64,000 bases of DNA, taken from contig NZ_NFHP01000002.1 in assembly GCF_002159335.1 (NCBI RefSeq), positions 310,001 through 374,000 on the forward strand, read 5' to 3'. The position numbers and the translations under genes are program-made. Positions 34,000 through 42,231 of the stretch are shown here, piece after piece (position 1 is the first letter of the stretch; each line of letters opens with the position of its first letter). Under the pieces are notes generated by a model. That model had not been told where the DNA came from and made no database searches. It saw nothing but the letters and a program-made list of their open reading frames with translations. The DNA is from Collinsella sp. An7. GTDB lineage: Bacteria; Actinomycetota; Coriobacteriia; Coriobacteriales; Coriobacteriaceae.

Positions 34000-34779
34000 A
34001 TGCTCTTTGTATCCGACACCCCCGACCTCAACGAGACCGATCTAGCCATCTATCAACGTGTGACGAGCCACTTTAAGGACATCGAGAGCCTCTCGGTGCG
34101 CCAGCTCGCCGCGGAGAGCAACACGAGCACCGCCTCGGTCCTGCGCTTCTGCCGCAAGTTTGGCACCACGGGCTTTACTGAGTTTAAGATCAGGCTCGCC
34201 GCGTACATACGTGCGCACGAGCCGTCGCCACAGCAGACGCTCAACCGAAGCAACGCGCCCGAGCTCATCAACTTTTTCTCACGCTTTCAAGACACGTACT
34301 ATCGCGAGAAGATCGACGAGGCGGTGGCGCTGCTCCTAGAAAAGGAGCTCATTCTCTTTATCGGGCTCGGATCGTCCAATATCATCGCCGAATACGGAGC
34401 GCTCTACTTCTCGTCCATCTTTACCATGGCCGTGCGCATCGAGGACCCAAACAACTACCCCGTCACGCACATGACGCCCGAACTAGCGCGACGCATCTGC
34501 ATCGTGGCGCTATCGGTCTCGGGCGAAACGCCCGAGGTCATCAACTATCTGAGCCACTTCAATCTGTCTGAGAGCTCGATCATCTCGATCACCAGTACGA
34601 GCACCTCAACAGTGGCGCGGCTCTCCGACATCAACATCCCCTACCACATTGCCATCGAGAAAATGCCGGATGGCTCGGCCGCGCCGCCCGATATTACCAC
34701 GCAGGTGCCGGCGCTCTATATCGTAGAGACGCTTGCGCGCGAGGTGCAGCGCCACATGGGGCGGCCAGCGGGGGCGTAA
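34000..34779 (+). CDS. RpiR/MurR-family transcriptional regulator
   Basis: A 259-residue regulator. N-terminal HTH (~25-75: SVRQLAAESNTSTASVLRFCRKFGTTGFTEFK) and C-terminal SIS sugar-phosphate-binding domain (~100-245: ELILFIGLGSSN ... ICIVALSVSGETPEVINYLS). GAGAGGGG precedes the ATG. Divergent from the GH4/NagB/EIIC genes, it very likely senses a sugar phosphate and controls that operon and itself through the shared intergenic region. Confidence 0.92.
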   Translation: MLFVSDTPDLNETDLAIYQRVTSHFKDIESLSVRQLAAESNTSTASVLRFCRKFGTTGFTEFKIRLAAYIRAHEPSPQQTLNRSNAPELINFFSRFQDTYYREKIDEAVALLLEKELILFIGLGSSNIIAEYGALYFSSIFTMAVRIEDPNNYPVTHMTPELARRICIVALSVSGETPEVINYLSHFNLSESSIISITSTSTSTVARLSDINIPYHIAIEKMPDGSAAPPDITTQVPALYIVETLAREVQRHMGRPAGA

Positions 34780-34861
34780 AACATGATGCGCTGCCGAAAC
34801 AGACGCCGGGACGACGAGCGCAACGGGCTCCGCAAGGCTGGGATTTTCCGCCTCAGAAAAA

Positions 34862-35011
34862 CTCGACCCCCGATGTGAGTGCATCTTTTCAGAACTCCCG
34901 ATAAGACCGACCCTTTTGGGCAATTTCGCACATCAAAACCCCAGTTGAGCACTGCAGCAAAGTGGAGTGCTACTCCACGGCGCCAAAAGATGCACTCACT
35001 TCCGGGTCGAG
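34862..35011. repeat. 150-bp element with 27-28-nt inverted ends (type C, copy 3)
   Basis: Left arm 34862-34889 (CTCGACCCCCGATGTGAGTG...) and right arm 34985-35011 are inverted, ~24 of 28 matching. The arms match those of the copy at 61026, and so does part of the inside (CAGTTGAGC near 34943; GACCG near 34906; GCTACTCC near 34969). Confidence 0.85.
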
Positions 35012-35060
35012 CTTAGAAATGGGTCAAAAAGGAACACGTCTCCATCCGCCCCGTTCGCAC

Positions 35061-35112
35061 AAAAAAGCGCCGGGCGTCGGCGCCCCACCCTGGGGAGCCA
35101 ACGCCCGGCGTT
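35061..35112 (-). terminator. Strong terminator of the DUF362 gene
   Basis: A ~20-bp GC-rich stem (35067-35086 with 35091-35112, arm GCGCCGGGCGTYGGC) with small loop, followed on the minus strand by TTTTTT (35061-35066). It lies 30 nt after the stop. Confidence 0.9.
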
Positions 35113-35140
35113 ACGTGCGGTGCACTTTTGCAAGCGGCGA

Positions 35141-36376
35141 CTACTTGACCTCGATGAGCTCGTAGTGGCTCGTGCCGAGACCGATCTTCTCGGCGTGCTC
35201 GATCATCGAGCGCCAGTTGGTATCGGGGTGCGTCATGTTGAAGTGGTCGTGCTCGCAGCGCTCGGGCACGCCTCCCTCGGCCTCGAGCTTGTCCCGCATA
35301 TCGGTGAGCTCGGTACCAGGCAGCGCCGGAGCGGCAAGGGCCATGTCGATGCACGCCTGGTCGATGGCGACCGGGTCAAAGCTCGCGAACATCCCGAGGT
35401 CGGACACGATGGGCGTATCGTTCTCGGCATGGCAGTCGCAGTTGGGCGAGATGTCGATGGCGAGCGAGATGTGGAAGTTCGGGCGGTCCTGCACCACGGC
35501 CTGCGTGTACTCGGCGATCTTGTAGTTGAGCACGTCCACCGCGGCGTCGTAATCGGGCTCGATGGCATCCTGGTTGCAGGCGCCGATGCAACGGCCGCAG
35601 CCCACGCAGCGGTCGTGATCGATCGACGCCACGCGCACCGTACGCGTAGTGCCGTTTGCGAGCTCGCAATCGCGCGTCTCGTCAAAGCTGATAGCACCGT
35701 GCGCGCAGATGCGGTCGCATGCGCGGCAGCCGATGCACTTCTCGGTGTGGACGCTCGGCTTACCCGCGGCGTGCTGCTCCATCTTGCCAGCACGGCTGCC
35801 GCCACCCATACCGAGGTTCTTCATGGCACCGCCAAAGCCAGCCTGCTCATGACCCTTAAAGTGCGTGAGGGAGATAACGATATCGGCATCCATGAGCGCG
35901 TGGCCGATCTTGGCCTCCTTTACGTACTCGCCGTTCTTGACGGACACGAGCGTCTCGTCGGTGCCCTTGAGGCCGTCGGCGATGATTACGTGGCAGCCCG
36001 TGGCATACGGGGTAAAGCCGTTCTGGTAGGCGCAGTCGATGTGCTCGAGCGCGTTCTTGCGGCTGCCCACATAAAGCGTGTTGCAGTCGGTTAGGAAGGG
36101 CTTGCCGCCCAGCTCCTTAACCACATCCGCCACGGCGCGCGCATAGTTGGGGCGCAGGAAGCTCAGGTTGCCCAGCTCGCCAAAGTGAATCTTGATGGCG
36201 ACGAACTTGTTGGTGAAATCAATCTGCTCGATGCCAGCCTTTCGGATGAGGCGCTTGAGCTTGTCGAGCTGGCTCTCCCTGCCGTAGGTGCGCAGGTTGG
36301 TGAAGTACACCTTTGCGGGCTCGGCAGAACCGTCGGCAGCGGCCCTGGTGGTCTGAGCGGTCATCTGGTCTGTCAT
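35141..36376 (-). CDS. DUF362 protein with two [4Fe-4S] ferredoxin sites
   Basis: A 411-residue cytoplasmic protein. ATG at 36376 follows GAGGGGAG by 8 nt. Most of the chain is DUF362 (FVAIKIHFGELGN, LTDCNTLYVGSRKN, THFKGHEQAGFGGAMKNLGMG). In the middle are two ferredoxin motifs, CIGCRACDRICAHGA and CVGCGRCIGACNQDA, each with Cys-x2-Cys-x2/3-Cys-x3-Cys. Such proteins are common in anaerobes and are thought to be electron carriers or assembly factors, but their function is not known. It is a single transcription unit with its own terminator. Confidence 0.88.
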   Translation of the reverse strand: MTDQMTAQTTRAAADGSAEPAKVYFTNLRTYGRESQLDKLKRLIRKAGIEQIDFTNKFVAIKIHFGELGNLSFLRPNYARAVADVVKELGGKPFLTDCNTLYVGSRKNALEHIDCAYQNGFTPYATGCHVIIADGLKGTDETLVSVKNGEYVKEAKIGHALMDADIVISLTHFKGHEQAGFGGAMKNLGMGGGSRAGKMEQHAAGKPSVHTEKCIGCRACDRICAHGAISFDETRDCELANGTTRTVRVASIDHDRCVGCGRCIGACNQDAIEPDYDAAVDVLNYKIAEYTQAVVQDRPNFHISLAIDISPNCDCHAENDTPIVSDLGMFASFDPVAIDQACIDMALAAPALPGTELTDMRDKLEAEGGVPERCEHDHFNMTHPDTNWRSMIEHAEKIGLGTSHYELIEVK

Positions 36377-36615
36377 GTGCAAGACTCCCCTCTTGTACGC
36401 ATCATCTGTCGTGTTGCATTATCGCCGATGCGCCGCGCGGGCAAAAATACTTCCTCGGCATAGCGCGGCATGCGGTTTGCGCATGGTACCACGCCGACCA
36501 TCTGTCTTTGTTATGCCATGCCCGTGATTCTTCCGTACGCCTCGCGTTAACCCCTTCTCTACGTCCCGGACTGACAGCTCTTTTCTGCCTCCGCCAAACT
36601 TTTTTGAAAAAGGTC

Positions 36616-36647
36616 TTGACGCACCCCGGGTGCCGTGCGATTATATC
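36616..36647 (+). promoter_or_regulatory. Promoter of tRNA-Arg
   Basis: TTGACG (36616-36621) and TTATAT/ATTATA (36640-36646), spacing 18-19 bp, ending just before the tRNA. The rest of 36377-36615 shows no gene. Confidence 0.75.
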
Positions 36648-36656
36648 CCTTGCGCT

Positions 36657-36733
36657 GCGCCATTAGCTCAGCTGGATAGAGCGTTTGACTACGAATCAAA
36701 AGGTCGTAGGTTCGAATCCTACATGGCGCACCA
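36657..36733 (+). tRNA. tRNA-Arg (anticodon ACG)
   Basis: Full cloverleaf with encoded CCA. Acceptor stem GCGCCAT with ATGGCGC (36723-36729), D-arm TAGCTCAGCTGGATAGAGC, anticodon stem TTTGA/TCAAA with ACG at 36691-36693, T-arm GTTCGAATC, discriminator A, CCA at 36731-36733. It reads CGN Arg codons, the A being expected to become inosine. Confidence 0.98.
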
Positions 36734-36745
36734 CAAGATCTCTCC

Positions 36746-36769
36746 GGGGACCCACGTGGTCCCTTTTTT
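36746..36769 (+). terminator. Terminator of tRNA-Arg
   Basis: Stem GGGACC (36747-36752) with GGTCCC (36758-36763), 5-nt loop, then TTTTTT. Confidence 0.9.
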
Positions 36770-36921
36770 GTTTTACGCGCCAGCGATAGCGCTGTGCATC
36801 TTACCCTCCTCCGCCAGCGTTATCTACAGGCCGATCCTCCAGCCCACGAGCCCGCCTTCGCTCAACACGCGCTGTGTCCACCACTGGATCGCTCGAGCGC
36901 TCTTGCCGTTTGGCGTCCCGG

Positions 36922-37170
36922 CTAAAGCGTTGCCGCGACCGCCTTACGGATGTAGTCGGACCGGTTGGTGGTCTTGCGGTCAATCGCCGCAACCATAGAA
37001 GCCGGGAACTTAACCGGCACCGTCACCAGAGGCTCGTCAGCAAGCGGTGGGCGACCCACACGCACATTCTCGAGACGGCCCTCCCACGAGCCATCCTCAA
37101 ACGAGCGGGTTTCGCGCTCCAGCTCCTCGTCCGTTACCACGTCCCCGTTTGCCAAACGGTACTCGGTCAT
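36922..37170 (-). CDS. Antitoxin of a BrnT/BrnA-like pair (ribbon-helix-helix)
   Basis: An 82-residue protein. ATG at 37170 follows GGAGGAG. The C-terminal half VTVPVKFPASMVAAIDRKTTNRSDYIRKAV is a ribbon-helix-helix DNA-binding unit of the CopG/MetJ type. The acidic N-terminal half likely binds the toxin. It starts 2 nt after the toxin stop (toxin first, as in brnTA). Likely represses its own promoter with the toxin. Confidence 0.75.
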   Translation of the reverse strand: MTEYRLANGDVVTDEELERETRSFEDGSWEGRLENVRVGRPPLADEPLVTVPVKFPASMVAAIDRKTTNRSDYIRKAVAATL

Positions 37171-37172
37171 CG

Positions 37173-37436
37173 TTATCTCCTCCTCAGCGCCTGCTCGATC
37201 TCGCGCATCGTCTTGCGCGAAGGCGGCGTTATCGCATGGTAGGCCAGCCATCCGTCCGTCGTGAGAACCCCGACCATCTCGAGCTCTCGCTCCAGCTCAT
37301 CAAAGCCAACCCTCAGCTCCCGTTCCCCCGGCTTCCTCGTTGCCGCCCCGGCATAGGAGCGCCAAGCCTTCTGGACATCGCATGGTCCCAACTCCGGGTG
37401 CCGTCTTTCGATACGAGGGTGAACGTGTACTTCCAT
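37173..37436 (-). CDS. BrnT-like toxin
   Basis: An 87-residue basic protein of the BrnT/RelE-like fold, expected to be an mRNA-cleaving toxin. Visible pattern: VHPRIERRHPELGPCDVQKAW, a central REL-VGFDE strand pair, and the C-terminal WLAYHAITPPSRKTMREIEQAL. GGGGGAAG precedes the ATG. It is upstream of and coupled to the antitoxin. The match is to the family's pattern, not to a close homologue, so the subfamily is uncertain. Confidence 0.65.
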   Translation of the reverse strand: MEVHVHPRIERRHPELGPCDVQKAWRSYAGAATRKPGERELRVGFDELERELEMVGVLTTDGWLAYHAITPPSRKTMREIEQALRRR

Positions 37437-37459
37437 CTTCTTCCCCCGCGCTTATTTCA

Positions 37460-37487
37460 TAATACCTTTTTGTAATACTTTTAATAT
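37460..37487 (-). promoter_or_regulatory. AT-rich promoter/operator of the toxin-antitoxin pair
   Basis: TAATAC occurs at 37460-37465 and 37473-37478, 13 bp apart, and a third related TTAATAT at 37481. On the minus strand the first supplies a TATTAT -10. Direct repeats in this position fit a ribbon-helix-helix antitoxin operator. Confidence 0.5.
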
Positions 37488-37498
37488 GGCGCATTCAC

Positions 37499-37855
37499 TT
37501 ATCGCGAGATGGCGCGCTCACGCACTTCGTAAGGCAGGTCCAAGCGCCTGAGGAGGTTGCGGATGGTAGCGGCGCAATCGTAGCCGGTAAACGCCACACG
37601 CAACACCTCGAGCAGCTGGATGCGCGTCTCCACCCTAAAATACGCGGCAAGGCCACGCACCGCTCGCCTATCCAGAACCGTCTCCACCACATGACGGGGC
37701 TCCTCAAAGCAGAACTGCGTGAGCGCCCCTTCACTCGCCTGCCGGATTGCCATACCGCCCTCCGGCTCAAGTGCGGCAACCACCCGTAACCGCTCCTCAT
37801 CTGGTCCGCTCTCAAACAGCACCACCTGCAACTCCGCCGCCGTTCCAACTACCAT
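37499..37855 (-). CDS. Small protein of unknown function with SOS-box-like promoter
   Basis: A 118-residue protein, no recognised family. ATG at 37855 follows AAAGGGG. The first half is acidic with beta-strand pattern (AELQVVLFESGPDEERLRVVAALEPEGG), the second half helical and basic (DRRAVRGLAAYFRVETRIQLLEVLRVAF, then LLRRLDLPYEVRERAISR). Two LexA-type palindromes lie 55-80 nt upstream, with a TATACT -10 (37892-37897) between them and the gene, so DNA damage is a likely inducer. The toxin-antitoxin pair follows 62 nt downstream on the same strand. The name is left open. Confidence 0.6.
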   Translation of the reverse strand: MVVGTAAELQVVLFESGPDEERLRVVAALEPEGGMAIRQASEGALTQFCFEEPRHVVETVLDRRAVRGLAAYFRVETRIQLLEVLRVAFTGYDCAATIRNLLRRLDLPYEVRERAISR

Positions 37856-37907
37856 CTCAGCCCCTTTCTCACCATCTCCTTTTGTGGCTCCAGTATACGC
37901 TTTAGTA

Positions 37908-37936
37908 CAAACATTTGTTCGTGGAACTTTTGTTCG
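37908..37936 (-). promoter_or_regulatory. Two tandem SOS (LexA) boxes
   Basis: On the minus strand CGAACAAATGTTTG (37908-37921) and CGAACAAAAGTTCC (37923-37936) both fit the Gram-positive/actinobacterial LexA pattern CGAAC-N4-GTTYG/C. Their centres are 15 bp apart. They lie directly upstream of the TATACT -10 of the leftward gene starting at 37855. Confidence 0.7.
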
Positions 37937-38132
37937 CTCATGGTCAAAGTTTGTCCGCACGACGTGCTACACGCCACAGCCCGCCAACTGTCCAGCCACA
38001 GCAACCGGCAAGCGCCATCCACAAAATGCAGCCCACTCACCTAAACGGCAGAATCCCAGCTTATTCCGTTCAAAATATGAGCGAACTACATTTTCGCTGG
38101 GCCACAACAAGAGAGGGGCCTGTACATAAGAT

Positions 38133-38187
38133 GTGACAATGGGGACAGGTTTTTTCACGCGATAACATAACCTGTCCCCATGGTCAC
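38133..38187. repeat. 55-bp palindrome with CCTGTCCCC core (type A, copy 3)
   Basis: Arms GTGACAATGGGGACAGGTT (38133-38151) and its inverted partner (38169-38187) match at 18 of 19; 17-nt loop. The arm GGGGACAGGTT is the kind of sequence seen at REP elements of RAYT-type (TnpA-REP) transposases. No RAYT gene is in the window. Confidence 0.8.
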
Positions 38188-38241
38188 AACAACAAAGCCG
38201 GCTTCCCCGTGCCGGGTGTCCGTAGTACGTCGGATCGGCGC

Positions 38242-38423
38242 GAAAGAGGAGGGCATAGGCCTTCGCGCCATGCCCGACGATTGAACGCCGAGGTGACGCG
38301 CCCTTCCCCATTGCCAGGCTGCAACGGAGCAGGCCTTTCCAGGTGCCGCAGATTCACCTGAAAGAGGGGCGCGCCTTACGGTGGCGACCGACGATTGAAG
38401 GCGAAGGTGCGGTGCCCGGGAAG
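38242..38423. repeat. Duplicated ~55-bp unit in the gap before the ABC exporter
   Basis: GAAAGAGG (38242, 38360) and CGACGATTGAA (38276, 38389) recur about 115 bp apart in the same orientation, followed by GAGGTG/GAAGGTG. The first unit contains a small hairpin GGCGCGAA/TTCGCGCC (38238-38269). No gene in 37937-38437 besides this and the palindrome at 38133. Confidence 0.5.
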
Positions 38424-38437
38424 GCCGAACAGGTCCG

Positions 38438-40384
38438 TTAATCCAATTCCTTGAGCCCTTGGCACAACTCCCAGTACGTTCCCCCAAGGGCATAGAGCTC
38501 GTCGTGGGTGCCGCGCTCGATGATGCGCCCGTGGTCGAGCACCATGATGGCGTCGGCGTCGCGCACGGTAGAGAGGCGATGCGCGATCATAAAGGTCGTT
38601 CTCCCCTGCATAAGCTGGTCCATGCCACGGCTGATGAGCATCTCGGTGCGCGTGTCGATGCTCGAGGTCGCCTCGTCCAGAATGAGCACCGGCGGGTCGG
38701 CCACCGCCGCGCGCGCAATGGCGAGGAGCTGCCGCTGCCCCTGCGAGAGGTTGGCGCCGTCGGAGGTCACCATGGTGTCGTAGCCCTGCGGCAGACGTCG
38801 AATAAAGCTGTCGGCGTTGGCGATCTTGGCCGCCGCGCGAACCTCCTCGTCGGTGGCGTCGAGCTTGCCAAAGCGGATGTTCTCGGCAATCGTGCCGGTA
38901 AAGAGGTGCGTATCCTGCAGCACGATACCCAGCGAGCGGCGCAGCGAATCCTTCTCGATATTCTTGACGTTGATGCCGTCGAAGGTGATCTCGCCCTCCT
39001 GCACATCGTAGAAACGATTGATGAGGTTAGTGATAGTGGTCTTGCCGGCGCCCGTGGACCCCACAAACGCGATCTTTTGACCGGGCTTGGCAAAGAGGTT
39101 GATGCCGTGGAGCACCTCGTGCCCCGGCTCGTAACCAAAGCTCACGTTGTGGAAGCGCACGTCACCGCGCAGGGGCAGCCGCCCCGTGGCGAGGAGCGTC
39201 CCGTCCACGCCGAGCGCGGTCTCCGTCGCCACGGCGCCCATGTCCTCAGCTGCAGGATGACGCATTGTAACCCCGTCCCCACATGAGTCATCGGCAACGG
39301 GCACGAGCGAGCCCCACACGCCCACGCCGTAGCCGTCGGGGATCTGCCACGCCCACGCGTCGCGCGCCGTCTGCACAAGCCGCACGCGTCCCTCGTCCAC
39401 CTCGGGAGGCTCGTGCATGGCCGAGAACACGCGCTCCGCACCGGCAAGGGCCGAGAGCAAGAAGTTGGACTGCTGCGTAAACTGGTTGATGGGCATGGCC
39501 GTCTGCCGCACAAACACCAGGTAGCTTGCGAGCGCACCCACGTCCGTCGCCCCGGTGATGGCCATCCAGCCGCCGAGCACGGCCACGATCGCGTAGTTCA
39601 CATAGCTGATGGAGACCACCGCCGGCACCATCGAGGCGGCGTAGGCCTGGGCGCTCGTGCCCGCCACGCGCAGCCGCTCGTTGCGTGCGCGGAACTCCTC
39701 CACGTTGGCGCGCTCGTGGTTAAAGACCTTTACGACCTTCTGCCCGGTGACCATCTCCTCGATGTAGCCGTCGAGCTCGCCCAGCTCGGTCTGCTGGCGC
39801 TGGTAGTAGCCTCGGCTGCGGTTGGTGGAGAACCGTATGTAGGCAAACATCACGATGTAGCCCACCACCACAACGAGCGAGAGCTGCCAGTTAAGGATAA
39901 AGATCATCGCAAGCGTGCCCACGATCTGGATAAAGCTCTGGATGACCATGGCAAAACTGTTGTTCATGGCCTCGGCCACAGTGTCCACGTCGTTGGTGAA
40001 GTAGCTCATGATGTCGCCGCGGCTGCGCGTGTCGAAGTAGCGCAGCGGCAGCGTCTGGATGTGCGAAAAGAGGTCGCGGCGGATATCCACGAGGACCTTC
40101 TGCGCCGCATGCACCATGACCTGCGTGTATCCAAAGGCCGAGAGCACGCCCACCACGTAGATGGCAGCCGTGAGCGCAATACTCGCCACAAAGCCCTCGA
40201 TATTGCCCTGCGAGAGCGCGTCTACCACGGGGCGGATCATATAGGTGCCGAGCAGGTTGGCCGTGGCCGAGATGGTCACGAGCACCGCCACTGCCAAGAA
40301 GAGCAGCTTGTGCCGCCCCAGGTAGGACATGAGTTCGCGCAGGGTGCGCATGAGGTTCTGAGGCTTCTTTCCCGGTGCCGGCAT
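38438..40384 (-). CDS. ABC exporter half-transporter (TMD-NBD), second of a pair
   Basis: A 648-residue fused membrane-ATPase protein, MdlB/LmrA-like. Six helices lie in residues 1-~310. ATPase motifs: Walker A GSTGAGKTT (~442-450), ABC signature LSQGQRQ, Walker B VLILDEATSSID and H-loop MIAHRL. Between the membrane part and the ATPase (residues ~332-405) a ~70-residue linker contains a REP-like palindrome; part of a linker with WAW motif is native to this subfamily. It works as a heterodimer with the previous gene: multidrug, lipid or peptide export. Start ATG overlaps the stop of the partner gene. In the MarR-controlled operon, a drug or toxic-compound exporter is the simplest reading. Confidence 0.9.
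   Translation of the reverse strand: MPAPGKKPQNLMRTLRELMSYLGRHKLLFLAVAVLVTISATANLLGTYMIRPVVDALSQGNIEGFVASIALTAAIYVVGVLSAFGYTQVMVHAAQKVLVDIRRDLFSHIQTLPLRYFDTRSRGDIMSYFTNDVDTVAEAMNNSFAMVIQSFIQIVGTLAMIFILNWQLSLVVVVGYIVMFAYIRFSTNRSRGYYQRQQTELGELDGYIEEMVTGQKVVKVFNHERANVEEFRARNERLRVAGTSAQAYAASMVPAVVSISYVNYAIVAVLGGWMAITGATDVGALASYLVFVRQTAMPINQFTQQSNFLLSALAGAERVFSAMHEPPEVDEGRVRLVQTARDAWAWQIPDGYGVGVWGSLVPVADDSCGDGVTMRHPAAEDMGAVATETALGVDGTLLATGRLPLRGDVRFHNVSFGYEPGHEVLHGINLFAKPGQKIAFVGSTGAGKTTITNLINRFYDVQEGEITFDGINVKNIEKDSLRRSLGIVLQDTHLFTGTIAENIRFGKLDATDEEVRAAAKIANADSFIRRLPQGYDTMVTSDGANLSQGQRQLLAIARAAVADPPVLILDEATSSIDTRTEMLISRGMDQLMQGRTTFMIAHRLSTVRDADAIMVLDHGRIIERGTHDELYALGGTYWELCQGLKELD
39256..39292. 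repeat. REP-like palindrome inside the ABC gene (type A, copy 4)
   Basis: GATGACGCATTGT (39256-39268) and ACATGAGTCATC (39281-39292) around a core AACCCCGTCCCC. It is read in frame within the linker as part of SCGDGVTMRH. Confidence 0.65.
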
Positions 40385-42231
40385 CAGCGCTCACCTCCTT
40401 CCGCGCCCTGTGCGCCCGTTGCCGCGCGCAGGGAGGGCTCTCCAGGCTGCGCTTCCGCGGGAAGCGGCCCATCTGGCTGCGGCGTGGCGGCACGCTCCCC
40501 CTCGCCCTCGGGCGTATAGGTCTGCGAGGTGTAAATCTCGCGATAGATCTTGTTGTGGGCCAGCAGCTCCTCGTGGGTGCCGACGCCGTCCACGCGCCCG
40601 TCGTCGAGCACCACGATCTGGTCGGCCGACTCCACCGAGTTCACCCGCTGAGCGATGATGATCTTGGTCACGCCCGTAAGCTCGGCAAGCGCCGCGCGAA
40701 TCTGCGCATCGGTGGCCATGTCCACCGCCGACGTGGAATCGTCGAAGATGATGACCTTGGGGCGCTTGAGCAGCGCACGGGCGATGCACAGGCGCTGCTT
40801 CTGACCGCCCGAGACGTTAACGCCGCCCTGCCCAAGGTCGTAGTCGAGCCCGCCGGGCAGACGGTCGAGAAACTCATCCACCCGCGCCCGACGGCATGCC
40901 TCGAGAATCTCCTCGTCGGCGGCCTCGGCGTTGCCCCAGCGCAGGTTCTCGCGCACCGTGCCCGAGAAGAGGACGTTCTTCTGCAGCACAACCGCCACGG
41001 CATCGCGCAGGGCCACGAGGTCGTAGTCGCGCACGTCGTGTCCGCCCACGAGCACCTGCCCCTCGGTGGCATCGTAGAGGCGGGCGATGAGCTGCACGAG
41101 CGAGGTCTTGCCCGAGCCCGTGCCGCCGAGGATGCCCACCGTGGAGCCCGCAGGGATGTTGAGCGAGATGTGCTCGAGCACGTTCTCGCGCGCGTCGGCG
41201 CGGTACTTAAACGACACGTCACGGAACTCCACCCGGCCGTCGGGCACCTCGGTGAGCGCACTCTCGGGCGAGGTAAGGTCAACCGGCTCGTCCAGCACCT
41301 CGCTGATGCGGTGCACGCTCGCGAGCGAGCGCGTGAGCAGCAGAAACACGTTGGAGATCATGATGAGCGAGTTGAGGATCTGCATCACGTAGGAAAGAAA
41401 ACCGGTGAGCTCGCCCACCTCCAACGTGCCGCCCAGAATCATCTGGCCGCCAAACCACATGATGAGCGTGGTGGCCGTATACATCGACACGTAGAGCACG
41501 GGCATGTTGAGCACCGCGAGGCGGAACGTCCGCTCGCTGGTGGCGGCAAGCCCCTCGTTGACGGCGCGGAACTCCTCGCACTCATAGTCGCCGCGCACGT
41601 ACGCCTTAACCGCGCGCACCGCGGTGAGCATCTCCTGCACCACGTCGTTGAGCTTGTCGACCGTGCGCTGCAGCACGCCGTAGAGCGGGCCCACATGCCG
41701 TACGATGACGGCCATGGCAATGGCCATGACGGGCACCACGGCGCAGAAAACGAGCGCAAGCTCGCCGTTGAGGTAGAACGCCAGGCCAAACCCGATGATG
41801 AGCATCACAGGGCCGCGCACCATGGGGCGAAAACCCGCGTTGAGGGCGTTTTGGATAACGGTGACGTCGGTCGTCATGCGGGTGACGAGCGAGGAGGTCT
41901 CAAAGCGGTCGAGGTTGGCGAAGGAGTACGCCTGCACCCGCTCGTACTCCGCCGCGCGCAGATGCGCCCCCAGCCCGTAGGCCGCGCGGGCCGCAAAGCG
42001 CGCGTAGAGGAGGCCTGTGATGAGGGCGAGCACCGCACAGATGCCCATGTAGGTGCCTTGGCGGAAGATGAAGTCGAGGTCGCGGTTGGCCACGCCAACG
42101 TCGATGATATCGGCCATGAGGATGGGAATGACCATCTCAAAGGCACTCTCGATGACGACGAGGAGCATGCCGAGAATGGCGTCGGTGCGGTAGCGGCCGA
42201 GGTAGCCGACGATGCGGCGGAGCTCATGCAT
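40384..42231 (-). CDS. ABC exporter half-transporter (TMD-NBD), first of a pair
   Basis: A 615-residue partner of the gene at 38438. ATG at 42231 follows AGGAGG by 8 nt. Six helices (1-~310), then Walker A GGTGSGKTSLV, signature VSGGQKQRLCIARAL, Walker B VIIFDDSTSAVD and switch His-loop IIAQRVNSV. The residue after Walker B is Asp (FDDST) instead of the catalytic Glu, and the H-loop has Gln in place of His (AQR): a degenerate nucleotide site, as is usual for one member of heterodimeric exporters (MdlA/LmrC-like). Tail (~590-615) is Pro/Ala/Glu-rich. MarR gene overlaps its start by 8 nt. Confidence 0.92.
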   Translation of the reverse strand: MHELRRIVGYLGRYRTDAILGMLLVVIESAFEMVIPILMADIIDVGVANRDLDFIFRQGTYMGICAVLALITGLLYARFAARAAYGLGAHLRAAEYERVQAYSFANLDRFETSSLVTRMTTDVTVIQNALNAGFRPMVRGPVMLIIGFGLAFYLNGELALVFCAVVPVMAIAMAVIVRHVGPLYGVLQRTVDKLNDVVQEMLTAVRAVKAYVRGDYECEEFRAVNEGLAATSERTFRLAVLNMPVLYVSMYTATTLIMWFGGQMILGGTLEVGELTGFLSYVMQILNSLIMISNVFLLLTRSLASVHRISEVLDEPVDLTSPESALTEVPDGRVEFRDVSFKYRADARENVLEHISLNIPAGSTVGILGGTGSGKTSLVQLIARLYDATEGQVLVGGHDVRDYDLVALRDAVAVVLQKNVLFSGTVRENLRWGNAEAADEEILEACRRARVDEFLDRLPGGLDYDLGQGGVNVSGGQKQRLCIARALLKRPKVIIFDDSTSAVDMATDAQIRAALAELTGVTKIIIAQRVNSVESADQIVVLDDGRVDGVGTHEELLAHNKIYREIYTSQTYTPEGEGERAATPQPDGPLPAEAQPGEPSLRAATGAQGAEGGER

